In this document: piece after piece, positions 46,951-58,300 of the stretch
Layout: each line of letters starts with the position of its first letter
Numbering within the stretch: the first letter of the stretch is position 1
DNA from: Phycomyces nitens
Lineage: Eukaryota; Mucoromycota; Mucoromycetes; Mucorales; Phycomycetaceae
Direction of reading: 5' to 3'
DNA length: 64,000 bases
Assembly (NCBI GenBank): GCA_022702545.1
Contig: JAHRBC010000002.1
Coordinates: 8,184,001 to 8,248,000 of the forward strand
Made by a program: the position numbers and the translations under genes
Notes under the pieces: model-generated
Seen by the model: only the letters and a program-made list of their open reading frames with translations
The model's database searches: none
Told to the model about the DNA's origin: nothing

Positions 46951-47556
46951 TTGTTTATTTGGGGGATGTAAAGGTCTGGTGTCTGTAGGCATATAGGCCA
47001 CCCATGAGAGCGAATAATAATAATAGTAATAGTAGTAATAATAATAAACCTAAATACTAGGGGAAAAGAAATAAAGTGTGATGTTGTCCGGTCCGGCCAC
47101 CCATTCAGTTCGATCTGGGCTGGAGGGGGGTTCCCAAGAACCGTCCACGACCCCATTTCATATTATAGTACTACCTTGGAAGCTATGGCCTTATTATCTC
47201 GATATCAGCCATTTTGAATAAAACAGATTCTTTTCCCACCAAGTCTATATTTGTCGCAGAGGACATAGGTTGCTCTGGTCATTTTGTATTGTCTGAATCG
47301 TTAAGAGAACTACCCTATCTACTACATTCTATTACTTCGCTGTGGTTACCCACATCGTGCCTTATCCCCAACATCCCCCAACACCTTTGCGTATAACTCT
47401 CCTCCCTCTCGGTGGACTAGCAGCTCATACCGCAGCGTATATCAAAGATCCGAAAATAGCCCAACATTGCAAAAGTAATTGTGCTGGATGCGGCATGACA
47501 AAAGGGTTGTCAACGAGAAGAAGAGAGCACGGAAGAACCGACCAGTGGGGGGAAAA
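46948..47556 (-). mobile_element. LINE-D family 3' end copy, 5'-truncated, with nested MITE
   Basis: Read on the minus strand, 47556-47477 matches about 24480-24560 of LINE-D, and 47077-46948 matches about 24585-24724, ending CAAATAAACAAAAA. The piece in between is MITE2b. The exact 22-bp TSD and A-rich end show a real retrotransposition of a short 3' UTR copy, later hit by the MITE. Confidence 0.8.
47078..47471. mobile_element. MITE2b, ~394 bp, 5-bp duplication
   Basis: Ends GTGATGTTG...CAACATTGCA form imperfect TIRs flanked by AAAGT on both sides (47073-47077 and 47472-47476). It matches 29906-30297 along its length. It splits the LINE-D type 3' UTR exactly at an ACTTT site, so the flanking LINE sequence rejoins when it is removed. 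The transposase family is unknown. Confidence 0.78.
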
Positions 47557-47578
47557 TAGGGGTGGTCAGGTAAAAGTA
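47557..47578 (+). repeat. 22-bp target-site duplication, right copy
   Basis: Exact copy of 46926-46947. Beyond it lies the pre-insertion continuation of the target locus. Confidence 0.9.
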
Positions 47579-48388
47579 CAAATCAAATATGAGATTATGC
47601 AATCACTTTTCGATTTGATTGGGTAATTCGACCAAAAAATCAATATTCTTTCTCTGATAGGTGCATGTTTTTAAAAAGACAATATATGACGACAAATACG
47701 ATAGAAAACTAGAATTTGATTTATTTTTGGTCGGGTGTGAAAATAAAAATCGGAATTCGAGACGTAACAGAGATTAGAAATATGGCCGATTATGACCAAG
47801 CTTGTAAACATCTCTTTAGCTTATTTGACAAAGGCGTAATTAAAGGTAACAAATTGGAACCCTTATCCAAAATTACATCTCGCTAATCTAAAGCCTTTAT
47901 ATTCTTTAAGCTTAGAAACACAGATGGTGTGTTACGAAGCTGTAAATTGCATCAATTTGCGACAAGAAGCAACCTTTTGTTGTCTGGACTACTCTTCAAT
48001 AGACTGAGAGACGCGGAGGTCCCCTTTTGCTCGCTCTGGGTACTATGCCTTTGTGCTCCTCCAGAGGTATGTGACATGCCATTATCTTAACGTATAATGG
48101 CTCCCGCAAAAGGCTCCACCAGCGAATTGATCGTCTTTGCCCTAATTGTAATCCCTATAATGAAAAAGGTTTGTTGACGCAAATATTGGGATGGTAGAGT
48201 TGTACAGTAATATTAACTTTTTTTTTCTTTTTCGTTTTTCAAGAAAATCTGGTGTTTGGGGTATTTCTGTTCATATGATAAACGTATAGGTAAAATGTAC
48301 GAGAGAAAAGAGGGTTTTTAAATGGTTTCTTTTTCAAAGTTATTTTGTTTAGTCCTATTCATTGAATGCACATTATTTCCAAGAAGAT
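47579..48388 (+). other. remnant coding scraps, unassigned
   Basis: A plus-strand open stretch at about 47730-47885 reads FWSGVKIKIGIRDVTEI and YDQACKHLFSLFDKGVIKG, which looks like a decayed orphan exon. Further on, near 48100-48170, GSRKRLHQRIDRLCPNC resembles LINE ORF2 tails. No splice sites or borders could be set. The rest is AT-rich. Confidence 0.3.
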
Positions 48389-48389
48389 A

Positions 48390-49732
48390 TAGTGGGGTCT
48401 ATTCTGGGATGGCATAACTTTGACATTACGAGTTTTTGTTTTAAAATAAATATGTACAACTCTGTTTGTTTTCTTTTATACGACCTTTCCTTTTAATTCG
48501 ATTCTATTCATGTCTTCAGTAAACATTTCTAACAATATTCCCAAGCAAAAGATCTCAATTGAAGTCAGGGGAATGATTGTTGGTGCCTTTGAGGCAGGAA
48601 AAAAAGTGTCAACCATTTGTGGGCGGTATAATGTAGCACGCCGTACTGTATACAATACAATGCAAAGATACAGAGAGACGGGAACGACAGTTATACACAG
48701 GCACAAGGGACTCTCGTCGATATTTGGTGAACGATAATTGCGTGCTTTGCGCAGAGAGATGAAAAAAATCGAACGGCCAGTTTGGATATGTTTACCAACA
48801 TAATGAGTGAAAATTTGAAAAGACATGTTTTCAAGGATACGATGCGTTCTGCCATTAAGACTCTTCACATAAAGACTTGCATAGGGGGATGTAAGCCGTT
48901 GCTGACTGGTTATCATCACAGAAACCGCCTTGCCTTTGCCCAGCATACAAAAGAGGTTAATCAATGCTGGGATCGAGTGATTTGGTACGATGAATCGACG
49001 TTCATGCTGTTTCCGGTGTGCAAGAATGTATGAGCTTGGCGTCGTCAGTCCGAGAACTACATTGCAGACTGTTTACGTCCCAGGATCCAAGGCAGTGGAG
49101 GATATGTGATGATCTGGGGATTCGTCTGGTCCGGTGGTGTTGAGCCAATTGAAATAATCAGTGGTAATCTGGAGCAATGGGGATACAGAAATATATTCCA
49201 AAACACTTTGGTTCCATTCAAAAATAATTTGGGATGTGAGCAAGTCGACTATTTCATCTTTCAACAAGACAAAGCTCCATGCTATTGAAGCAAAATGGTG
49301 AAAGAATACCAAAAGAACGCAGACCTGGAGATGATGAAATGGCCCGCGTACAGCCTTGATATCAGTCCGATTAAGAATATCTGGGCTTCCCTAGGAAGAA
49401 CGGTAAGAGCTGGAAAACCCCAGCACAAGGGCCTTAATGGTTTTAAGTACTTGTAGAAAGAAGAGTGATATAAAATACTAATTGAAGTGTATGCAGTGCA
49501 TTGTAATTCAATGTCAAAGCAACTACACGCCCTTCAAAAGGACAAATTATTACACAAAAATACAAAAGAAAATATATTTTATTTACACCAGGCTTTTGGT
49601 CTTTATTCCAGTAAGTTTTGGCATAGGGTTCTTATAGTAGAAAACAAAACAAAAAACAGGAATGATAGCATAAAGAGGTATATTTTTATCCGGCGGGACT
49701 AAAATTTGTGTCATTAGCCAAGCCACGGTGCA
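48390..49732 (+). mobile_element. Tc1/mariner element, family B (copy B4), defective mosaic
   Basis: Similar to copies B1-B3. The transposase spans 48510-49565 with the shared TAA after SSIFGER. The stretch 48500 to about 48940 is almost identical to B2 and B3, but from about 48950 on the copy is clearly more diverged (WYDESTFMLFP, FQQDKAPCY, many stops), and the right TIR is degraded. It is inactive. Confidence 0.82.
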
Positions 49733-49772
49733 TAAAAGTGGCTCTCTGATCCAAAGATTGCCGACTGAAGAC

Positions 49773-50098
49773 ATGGATTTCAACAAGCATTTCTTTAGTG
49801 TTAGAAAATACCAAACAGACGGCTCTTATATCAGCAAGTCCCAAGTAGTTGATATCTTAACTGGACTCTTTTCGCATGGAAATACCTTGTTGTTTTTTAA
49901 GTCTTGAGAAATCAAGATGGATATTTTAGCATGCAAAAGTGCTTGTTAGTTGCAGCCAACTATTATAGTCATTCTTGTCTTTCGGTCCTTTCAACTGATC
50001 CTCGTGGAAACTTGGATATCCAACCTGAAAAGGCCATTCATGAAGATGTAAATCTCAAAAGCAAAGAATTTATAGACTTTAGCTTTGTCATAATATAG
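49773..50098 (+). pseudogene. orphan gene fragment
   Basis: ATG at 49773 reads MDFNKHFFSVRKYQTDGSYI through LTGLFSHGNTLLFFK and a TGA. After a frame change it continues NQDGYFSMQKCLLVAANYYS and LSTDPRGNLDIQPEKA to a TAG at about 50098. It has no recognised domain. It could be two exons with a missed intron. Confidence 0.35.
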
Positions 50099-50320
50099 CT
50101 ATATATATTCATCTTATGAATGTATCAAAGTTTGGTTCCTTTTGGACATTAATCCTGAACACCCAACTTTTGATTTTCCAATAGAAATATTTCACAAAAT
50201 TGATGTCATAATTCGGTATACGTATAACTACTGCAAGTAATGTGCAGAAGGATATTTAAAAACAACATCGTAGCAGGTGAAAGAAACAGCAAAAAATAAC
50301 TAGCAAGCAATTTTATCAAG

Positions 50321-50860
50321 TTTGATTTATGGGGTGCTGGGTGGTGATGCTGTTTCCATAAAGACTTTTGAAAAATATGTCTGTGGTATTGAGTTTGCAT
50401 TTTTGAGCCGCTCAGACAATTCCAACACACCGTCGCGCCAACTAAATACTCTTTCCATTTGCAAGACAAATTCCTTTGGCTCCTTTCCATTCGACGGAAA
50501 CTTAACCGAGGCATGTCGTCTGCGAACATAGATGGCGTTATTCACAAGTGTCAAGGACTCAAAATGGAGTTTTTTATTTTCGCACTGACAACAATACAGC
50601 CGCAGTAGATTTTTGTTGTCCAGCACATTGTCTATTGTATTCAGTGCTCGCCTGGCATTTCGGTATACTTTTACAAGGTCTGATGGACTTTGTCGTCAGT
50701 TGTAGTTGTGCCTCCAGATAATTCAACAAGGAAACTGACAATTGGGACCTTGTTGTTAGCTAAGCCGATACCGTCCTATTTATGCCTGTTTTGGGGAGTT
50801 TGGACCTCCAGCCTAGTACACAATATGCCATGTTCAGCCATTATGTCAGTCATTACATAA
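50321..50860 (-). pseudogene. orphan gene fragment with PD-(D/E)XK-family-like tail, cut by Tc1-D
   Basis: Minus-strand frames read MTDIMAEHGILCTRLEVQTP (from 50857), then VPIVSFLVELSGG, KVYRNARRALNTIDNVL (with a frame change) and LDNKNLLRLYCCQC. The open part ends with LHFESLTLVNNAIYVRRR and MERVFSWRDGVLELSERL. The order (hydrophobic strand with Glu, basic helix, strand, Tyr-Val-Arg) resembles the other PD-(D/E)XK-like loci, but the catalytic Lys is not evident. Tc1-D begins at 50863 and removes its 5' side. Confidence 0.4.
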
Positions 50861-50862
50861 TA

Positions 50863-52214
50863 CAGACTCCTATGTGCCCGTTTGGTCAGTTTCAACTCCG
50901 CCATAGTTAAAGAAGTACATCACTTTTTATTAACACCTAATAGTGCTCAAAGAAATATTGTTGGAACGTAATAAATGAGGAGGACAAACCTTGATAGACG
51001 AAGATAAATGTCATAAAAATAATAGTATATTTTAATAAGGTATATGACCACCACGCTTCTTTCTAACTTCAGAGACCCGATTCTTGATACTCAGGCAATA
51101 TTTCATACAAGTTTCGTGTGAGATATTTGCCCACTCTTCTACTAAAGCTGCCTCTAACTGGGACAGAGTAGTGGGGAGAGGTCTTCTATCTCTGACTCTG
51201 TTGTCAAGATGACTCCAAATATTTTCAATTGGATTGAGATCTGGACTTTTTGCAGGCCATGGCAAAACTGCAACATCATTCTCTTCTTTCCACTCTATTG
51301 CCAGTTTACTCTTATGCGGGGTAGCATTATCTTCTTGCAGAATATAGTCCGTAGTGTCTATATCAGATAAACCATAAATGAATGGCAGATAGTGTTCTCT
51401 CAAGGTGGCAACATATCTTTCTTTTGTCATGTTACCATCCAAGATTACAAGAGGTCCGACACCTCCTGCCCAAATGCATCCCCATACTGAGACAGAGCCA
51501 CCATAACCTTGGACTTTTGGCACCAGGCAGTCATCGTCATACTTTTCATTGGGCTCTATCCAGACATGCTGCTTTCCACCTTTCTGAAAAAGAGTGAACT
51601 TTGATTCATCACTCCAGATGACAGATGCCCATTCATCATCCCAGTCCTTTCTTTCAAGTGCCCATTTATAACGGGCAGTCTTATGCTCTTTGTCAAGTAG
51701 AGGCTTAGATACGGCAATACACGAATGAAGATCCAAATCGTGAAGATATTTCCGAACAGTAGATTGACTAATGGAGATGTCATGCAATTCCTCAACATCA
51801 CGCGTAATCTTGGCTAATGTCATATACCTGTTTTTTTTGGCACATAACTTCAAATAACGCAATGCTCGTGGAGTTAGCTTCTTAGGAGGTCGAGGATGCT
51901 TCTTGTCTTTGTAGGTTCCCTCTTTCTCAAATTTCAAGATTATACGACTCACAGTTGATTGGGGAATGCCCTCTTCACGAGAAATATCCCTAGTGCTACG
52001 TCCTTCCTTGTGTCTTCCAATAATGATTCCTTTTTCAAAATCTGATGCCTTGTAGTAGGTCTTGTGAGGTTTAGCTTCATTATTCTTTGGCATGGTGATT
52101 GTATTGATTATAGAGATTGTGGGATTAAAAGAGAAAAAAAATAAGCAAAGATGTGCTTGCATGGAAAATTCTGACCGGAGTTATAAGTGACCCAAAACGA
52201 GCCTGAGGCGCCTG
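50863..52214 (-). mobile_element. Tc1/mariner element, family D, complete
   Basis: Flanked by TA (50861-50862, 52215-52216), with imperfect TIRs of about 45 bp. The left starts CAGACTCCTATGTGCCCG and the right complement starts CAGGCGCCTCAGGCTCG, sharing a later AACTCCG block. It encloses one uninterrupted transposase. It inserted between an orphan gene fragment and the edge of a Tc1-C relic. Confidence 0.82.
51032..52093 (-). CDS. Tc1/mariner transposase, DD34E, intact
   Basis: 353 residues from MPKNNEAKPHKTYYKASDF to RGGHIPY. The frame is open 23 codons further to 52162, but that leader is hydrophobic and unlike Tc1 N-termini, so the inner ATG is chosen. An HTH pair occupies residues ~17-125 (STRDISREEGIPQSTVSRI and ISISQSTVRKYLHDL). 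Catalytic residues are Asp162 (WSDESKF), Asp255 (LQEDNATPH) and Glu290 (SPDLNPIENIW), with 34 residues between the last two. It binds the element TIRs and catalyses cut-and-paste at TA in the nucleus. It is the only uninterrupted transposon protein here besides the MULE-OTU. Confidence 0.92.
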   Translation of the reverse strand: MPKNNEAKPHKTYYKASDFEKGIIIGRHKEGRSTRDISREEGIPQSTVSRIILKFEKEGTYKDKKHPRPPKKLTPRALRYLKLCAKKNRYMTLAKITRDVEELHDISISQSTVRKYLHDLDLHSCIAVSKPLLDKEHKTARYKWALERKDWDDEWASVIWSDESKFTLFQKGGKQHVWIEPNEKYDDDCLVPKVQGYGGSVSVWGCIWAGGVGPLVILDGNMTKERYVATLREHYLPFIYGLSDIDTTDYILQEDNATPHKSKLAIEWKEENDVAVLPWPAKSPDLNPIENIWSHLDNRVRDRRPLPTTLSQLEAALVEEWANISHETCMKYCLSIKNRVSEVRKKRGGHIPY

Positions 52215-52216
52215 TA

Positions 52217-53460
52217 TTATGTGGTGTGGCTACCACGAGCCTTTATAACTGCTCTTACTCTGTCAGGCATACTTTCTACAAGAGTATACAGTACTTCAGG
52301 GTTTAACCGCTCCCACTCCTGAAGGATAAATGTCTTGAGGTCATTAACATTGTTAATAGACCCCTTCCTCTCTTGAACCTTGGGTTTTAAAGCATGCCAT
52401 ACATGTTGTATTGGGTTGAGATCTTGGACTTTCGGATGGCCAGTAGTCAAATCGCTGAACTTCCCAACGATTCTTCCATCATGTTGTATACGAGCCAGTA
52501 TGACAGCTGGCACCGTCTTCTTGGAATGTGAACATTATGTCATGTTCCTTGTTCAATTTCTGGTACCATGGATTGAAGTCCTTGGACAAACAATTGACAT
52601 GGGCGTCTTGGTCGACAGAGCCTTCAAGAAACGATAAAGGGCCGAGACCACCAGCCCAGAAGCAACCCCATACCATGACAGAACCTTTTCCATATTTTTC
52701 AGTTGTAAGGGTATGTTTTTTTTGGTGTCTCTCGCCAGGTTTACGTATCACAGATGGGTCAGAACAATTGTCCTTCACCATGAATCTGGACTCATCTGAC
52801 CATACCACCCTACTCCAGTCCTCGATGCTAAAGCTGGATCTAGCTTTAGCCCAATGCAGTCAATTATTCTTCTGTTTGCTGGTAAGGTTAGGCTTTGATA
52901 CGGGCTTATAAGATCTGAAGCCCCTTGCTCTTAGGTATTTAATAACTGTCTCTCTACAGACAATGATGCCTGCGGCTGCCAAATTTCCTTGGTGGTAAGA
53001 AAAACCTTCAAACAGATTCCGTCTCACACTCAAGCAAAGTCTTGTAACATCAGTGACACTAAGCTTGTTTGGTCTTCCAGGTCTAGGCTTTGTACTAGCT
53101 GTACCAGTTTCTTTACAGTGTTTAATGGTGGTGTTAATTGTTGATTGAGGGATGTTCATTTACGGAATATCAGTTGGGGTATAGTTGGCATTAGAGAGTC
53201 AAATAATACCTCTACGCTCAAACTCAGACAACTCGCGTCTAGGGGATGGGCTTCTGGTTCTTTTCTTTCGTGATGACATGAGTGAATAAGTTAGTAGAAA
53301 AGGCTCTGGAAAGAATAGCAAAAAGGGACGTTAAGGCTTATTTTTAAGAGTGGCGCTAATTTATTGAGTCTGGGGGAATAGCAAAAAGGAACGAAAAGGC
53401 GTATTTTTAAGAGTGGTGCTAGTTTATTGAGTCTGGGGAAATAGCTTTACATTCTTCTCT
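52217..53460 (-). pseudogene. Tc1/mariner transposase relic, family C (copy C2)
   Basis: The minus-strand reading starts near 53279 (MSSRKKRTRSPSPRRELSEF). TGA and TAA follow, then MNIPQSTINTTIKHCKETG and GRPNKLSVTDVTRLCLSV (HTH). WSDESRFMVKD, FQEDGASCHTG and LNPIQHVWHALKPK cover the DDE region (Glu replaced by Gln). A frameshift lies near 52490. Beyond the start, a ~65-bp unit (GGC(T/G)TATTTTTAAGAGTGG) is duplicated at 53340-53455. It is homologous to 6670-7810. Confidence 0.8.
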
Positions 53461-53649
53461 ATTGGTATAAATATCCTTAATAATTCACACAATAACCGAT
53501 ACTTCATTACATTTGTTTCTACCCAATTTTTCCTGTCCACTTTGAGTTGGCTCTTCTTGTCTTGTCTCCTTGTCTTGCCTTGTTAAAGCACCTAGTACCC
53601 TTGATAGTCCTCTTTCCTTATACTGTCTAGATCTTGCAGGACCTCATTG

Positions 53650-54962
53650 ATGATGCGGAACAAATGCAGACCATACTTCCAATGTCGATGAGTAGAAAAG
53701 ACGACTTTCTAGAAGTAATAAACTTTAGTTAATTGACTTACTTCACCAAAAAAGTTAAAACCGTTTAATTAAAACATTTGAAAATATTGAAACAATAATG
53801 ACTTACCTGGGATAAGAAATAAAGACAGTTTCCAGGCTCTAAACATCAGGTCAACTAGACGCAAAAGGCCTTCCCCACATGATGCGGAACAAATGCAGAC
53901 CATACTCTGTGAGGACCTCATTGGTGATGCGGAACAAATGCAGACCATACTTCCAATGTCGATGAGTAAAGAGAGAACTCTACACATCAGGACAGCCAAA
54001 CGCGAAAAGCCTTCCCCACATGATGCGGAACAAATGCAGACCATACTCTGTGAGGACCTCATTGGTGATGCGGAACAAATGCAGACCATACTTCCAATGT
54101 CGATGAGTAGAAAAGACGACTTTCTAGAAGTAATAAACTTTAGTTAATTGACTTACTTCACCAAAAAAGTTAAAACCGTTTAATTAAAACATTTGAAAAT
54201 ATTGAAACAATAATGACTTACCTGGGATAAGAAAGAAAGACAGTTTCCAGGCTCTAAACATCAGGTCGACTAGACGCAAAAGGCCTTCCCCACATGATGC
54301 GGAACAAATGCAGACCATACTCTGTGAGGACCTCATTGGTGATGCGGAACAAATGCAGACCATACTTCCAATGTCGATGAGTAAAGAGAGAACTCTACAC
54401 ATCAGGACAGCCAAACGCGAAAAGCCTTCCCCACATGATGCGGAACAAATGCAGACCATACTCTGTGAGGACCTCATTGGTGATGCGGAACAAATGCAGA
54501 CCATACTTCCAATGTCGATGAGTAGAAAAGACGACTTTCTAGAAGTAATAAACTTTAGTTAATTGACTTACTTCACCAAAAAAGTTAAAACCGTTTAATT
54601 AAAACATTTGAAAATATTGAAACAATAATGACTTACCTGGGATAAGAAATAAAGACAGTTTCCAGGCTCTAAACATCAGGTCAACTAGACGCAAAAGGCC
54701 TTCCCCACATGATGCGGAACAAATGCAGACCATACTCTGTGAGGACCTCATTGGTGATGCGGAACAAATGCAGACCATACTTCCAATGTCGATGAGTAAA
54801 GAGAGAACTCTACACATCAGGACAGCCAAACGCGAAAAGCCTTCCCCACATGATGCGGAACAAATGCAGACCATACTCTGTGAGGACCTCATTGGTGATG
54901 CGGAACAAATGCAGACCATACTTTCAATGTCGATGAGTAGAGAGGAGCCATATTTTTTTTAA
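53650..54962 (+). repeat. 415-bp tandem array with a repeat-protein reading frame
   Basis: Three full 415-bp units (starting 53771, 54186, 54601) follow a partial one. Inside each unit a ~25-bp motif (GATGCGGAACAAATGCAGAC) occurs four times. On the plus strand each unit contains a 294-bp open stretch (53836-54129 in unit 1) bounded by AG and GT, encoding two ~44-residue repeats (DAEQMQTILCEDLIGDAEQM). 294 is divisible by 3 and phases match, so splicing the 121-bp interval would yield an in-frame repeat protein ending at 54962. The minus strand has a textbook donor CAG/GTAAGT but its implied exon (317 nt) breaks the frame. Function is unknown; it may be non-coding. Confidence 0.75.
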
Positions 54963-55065
54963 AAACCTCTTAAAAAGCGAAAACGATCTAATAATAAAAG
55001 AGCCTGATTGGTCACCGGCTTGAAAGTAGGGTGACGTCAACTCGGCTTTTTTTAATATTTATTAT

Positions 55066-55074
55066 TTGACGGAA
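55066..55074 (+). repeat. 9-bp target-site duplication of the MULE, left copy
   Basis: TTGACGGAA here and at 60249-60257. Nine bp is the usual MULE duplication length, and it places the element at 55075-60248. Confidence 0.85.
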
Positions 55075-55373
55075 CAGCGATCTTAGGGGCACGACGTTTT
55101 CAGATGGGGCACGACGTTTCTGTTTTACCGGACTTTTTGAAAGTGACTTGTGGTCCGGCATCTAGTGCCTGTTCCCAGTTTACGGAATAAAATGTTGTGT
55201 CCTGAAAAAGATATTCAAAGTCTTTAAATAAAACTTTCTTTTCTTTCGTATACTCATCTTGTAAGAACTAATCATCTATTGCATCTATTAGTCATTTCCC
55301 CGGAGATTACAACAAAATCACTTTTCTCATGACCAACTTGAAATTATAAATACTTTATAGAACTCGCTTCATT

Positions 55374-58300
55374 ATGAACCCTACCAATAAAGAATCTATT
55401 TTTATCGACGGAAAGGAATACTATCCTGTTCAGCAAGCCCTTCCAACCCCACCTCCCAATGGCTACCATGACATGACCATGGCAATTGGAAAGATGCAAG
55501 AGTATGCCCTTGCCAATAACTTTGTTCTTGCAGTCAAAGACCGTAAACCAACCCGAGTTTACTTGAAGTGCACCAAGGGTGGACAATATAAGAACACCCG
55601 TGGAATCAAAGACGAAGACAGGAAAAGGATTCCCTCGAGTGGAATGACTGGATGCCCTTACCTTTTGAAGGTTTCCTACAAGAAGGGCATCAAAGGATAT
55701 CTTCCTTTGAAAGCCACTCATGATATTGAGGCATATCATAATCATCCTCTTGATGATGAGTGTTTAGAATCAACACTCAAAGGCAGATTGTCAAAAGTAA
55801 CTGTAGACGATGCCAGGGAGATTATTAGACTTGTCGAGGGTAAAGCCAAGACTTGTGATATTCAGAAAGCCATAAACGATGAGGAACAGTTCGGCCACAA
55901 GTTGTATGTTAGTGACATCAACAACATCAAGGCTGCGTTCGCCCGTGCAACTGCTCCTGGCATAAAAGATGCAGGCACCAAGCTCATCAACGACATGGAA
56001 GCGAAAGGGTATCAAGTGCGATACAACGTCAACGAGAATGGGTCGCTTGAACGAATCATGTTCAGTCATCCAAAGATGTTGGAAAGAGCCCGTCGCTTCC
56101 CAGAAGTTATGGTAGTGGATGCGACCTACTCTACCAACAATCTGGAGATGCCTCTCATCTGTGTAGAAGGTGTTCACAATCTTGGAGGAGAAACGCTCAA
56201 GTCGTTTCCAATTGCCTTTGCCTGGGTGTCTAATGAGCAACAAGGCAGCTACCTTTGGTTTCTGGAGCAGCTGAAAAGGCTCATTTTTAGAGACATGACA
56301 TGCAACACCTTGTTTGTGACAGACAAGTGCGCTGCATTAATGAGTGCCCTTGACATTGTCTTCCCAGATAATGTCAAACTCTTGTGCTACTGGCACATGC
56401 TGAACAGTGTTGAGAAAGCCTTTTCTGGAAAACTGAAGTCTGTGGCCGAGAAAGAGGTGCTGATGGAGTATGTCAGTCGTATGATTCACAGTACGGAGAA
56501 GGAGGAGTTTGATGTGGCCCTCACAAAGTTCAATGCTGTTTCTGCCGGTTTGGATGTAGAGGATGGAAAGGAGAAGGTTTCCGCTTCCTTGTATTTCTCC
56601 AGCAGATGGGTCAAGTGCCGAGAGAAGTGGGCAGGATATTTTACATGCAAGCAAATGCATTTTGGGTGTACAACAACCCAAAGAGTTGAAAGCGCCCACC
56701 AAGCTTTGAAAAGAGGAATATCTGCCATCTCTTCTTTGGGGCTAGCTTTCGACGCTGTAGCCACATATGTCAACAGGCTCGAAAGAGATTTTAGCGCCAT
56801 CAAGATCAGAGAATCGAACACTGTCGATATGTTGGTTGGCCGGAACAAGCTACTTGAAAACCTGTTCAAGAAGGTCTCCAAGCGAGCCTTGCTTGTTCTT
56901 GATCAGGAGCTTCGTTTGAAAGGCGGTAATGACAAAGATTGTCTTTGCAAATGCAGATTGGAGTATGGCTTGCCTTGTCACCATACATTGCCCAATGGAA
57001 GGAGCATCGAGCTTACGGACATTCCAGCAAGGTGGATCATCGACCCTGTTGAAAGAGAAGGTCCGGGAAACACCATCCCAACAAACCCATTGTCTTCTGA
57101 GGAGCCAGAGGAGTGGATGAACGAGATCATCAGGATAGAAACCCTCTTTCGCTCTTGTGAGGGCAGCCAACAAGTTGCCAACCTTATTAAGATCCTAAGT
57201 GAAGCTACAACTGGGTTTGATGGTAAAACTGGCCATCCCGCTATAAAACTTCAGGCCCCAGAGAATGTGAAGTTCCCTGGAAGGCGTAAGGGCAGCAGTC
57301 GCCCAAAGTACTTGCCAAAGGACTTTGGCCGTGCAATCTGGAGAAAGACCAGTATTCTTTCGGGGCGGGTAAGATATATACATATATATATTGATATGAG
57401 GAGATATTAATATTTTTCTAAAATTATAGGCTGGTCTTAAGGCCATGGTTAAGCTGGAAGCCAGGAGAATTGCTCGAAAAGATGCAACTGCCAAGAATGT
57501 GAAAAAAACACAAAAAAATATTAAAAAAATCAAACAAGAGCCTCTCGACCCAGGTAAGAATTGTTTGTTTTTCAAGGATAATTTACTGCCAAAAACAATA
57601 CTGATTAATAGCCATATATTTAGTCGATGCTCCATTCAAAAAAGGGTTCAAGAGACCTGCCACGGCCCAAGATGAGTATGAGTACGACTGTCGTACATCT
57701 GTTGGAAAAAGGGCCAAATATGAAGCAACCTTTCCTGTCTCAAAAGAGATATCAGATGATGTCAAGGGTGGGTTCAACCCAATTCCTGACGGATGGTGTG
57801 GACTTCGTGTGCTGGCACACTTGATCTACAAGGATCAAAACAAGTTCCCGCTTGTAAAAAGGGACATGCTTGCTGCACTTCCTCAGCACAGCGTGCTTTA
57901 TGCCAGTACCTTTGGCACGGATGTCAAACAATTGGAGGAAATCGTGAAACACGGCTCCAATCTTGACAGCAACAACAACAACGATACAACAATCCCAGGA
58001 TGCACAAATGCCAGTATGTGGTTTAGCACACCCGACTGTGCTCAGTTAGCTGCCGACACATACCAAAGACCAGTCTGCGTCTATTCAGACAACCAATCAA
58101 TTCCTTCCGCCTCTTTCCTGCCTTTTGGCATTCCAAAAAACAACAAACAAAGCATCCAACCTCTGATCTTGAATCATGTTAACAATAATCACTGGACAAC
58201 TGTCAGCCTATCTAGAAACACCTCTAGAAAATGGCCGACCATATCATCACTGTTCTTTCTTGGATGCCAACGGAATAACATTCCGGATAACTTTGGTAGT

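Noticed and set aside
53709..54920. Minus-strand spliced gene over the 415-bp array (donor CAG/GTAAGT, acceptor TTCTAG)
   Set aside because: The splice sites look good, but the implied repeating exon is 317 nt, so the frame changes at every unit. It is kept only as an alternative transcript direction.
53650..54962. CRISPR-like array (short repeats at regular spacing)
   Set aside because: The spacers between the ~25-bp motifs are themselves repeated and the unit is 415 bp with an internal reading frame. There are no cas genes and the context is eukaryotic.
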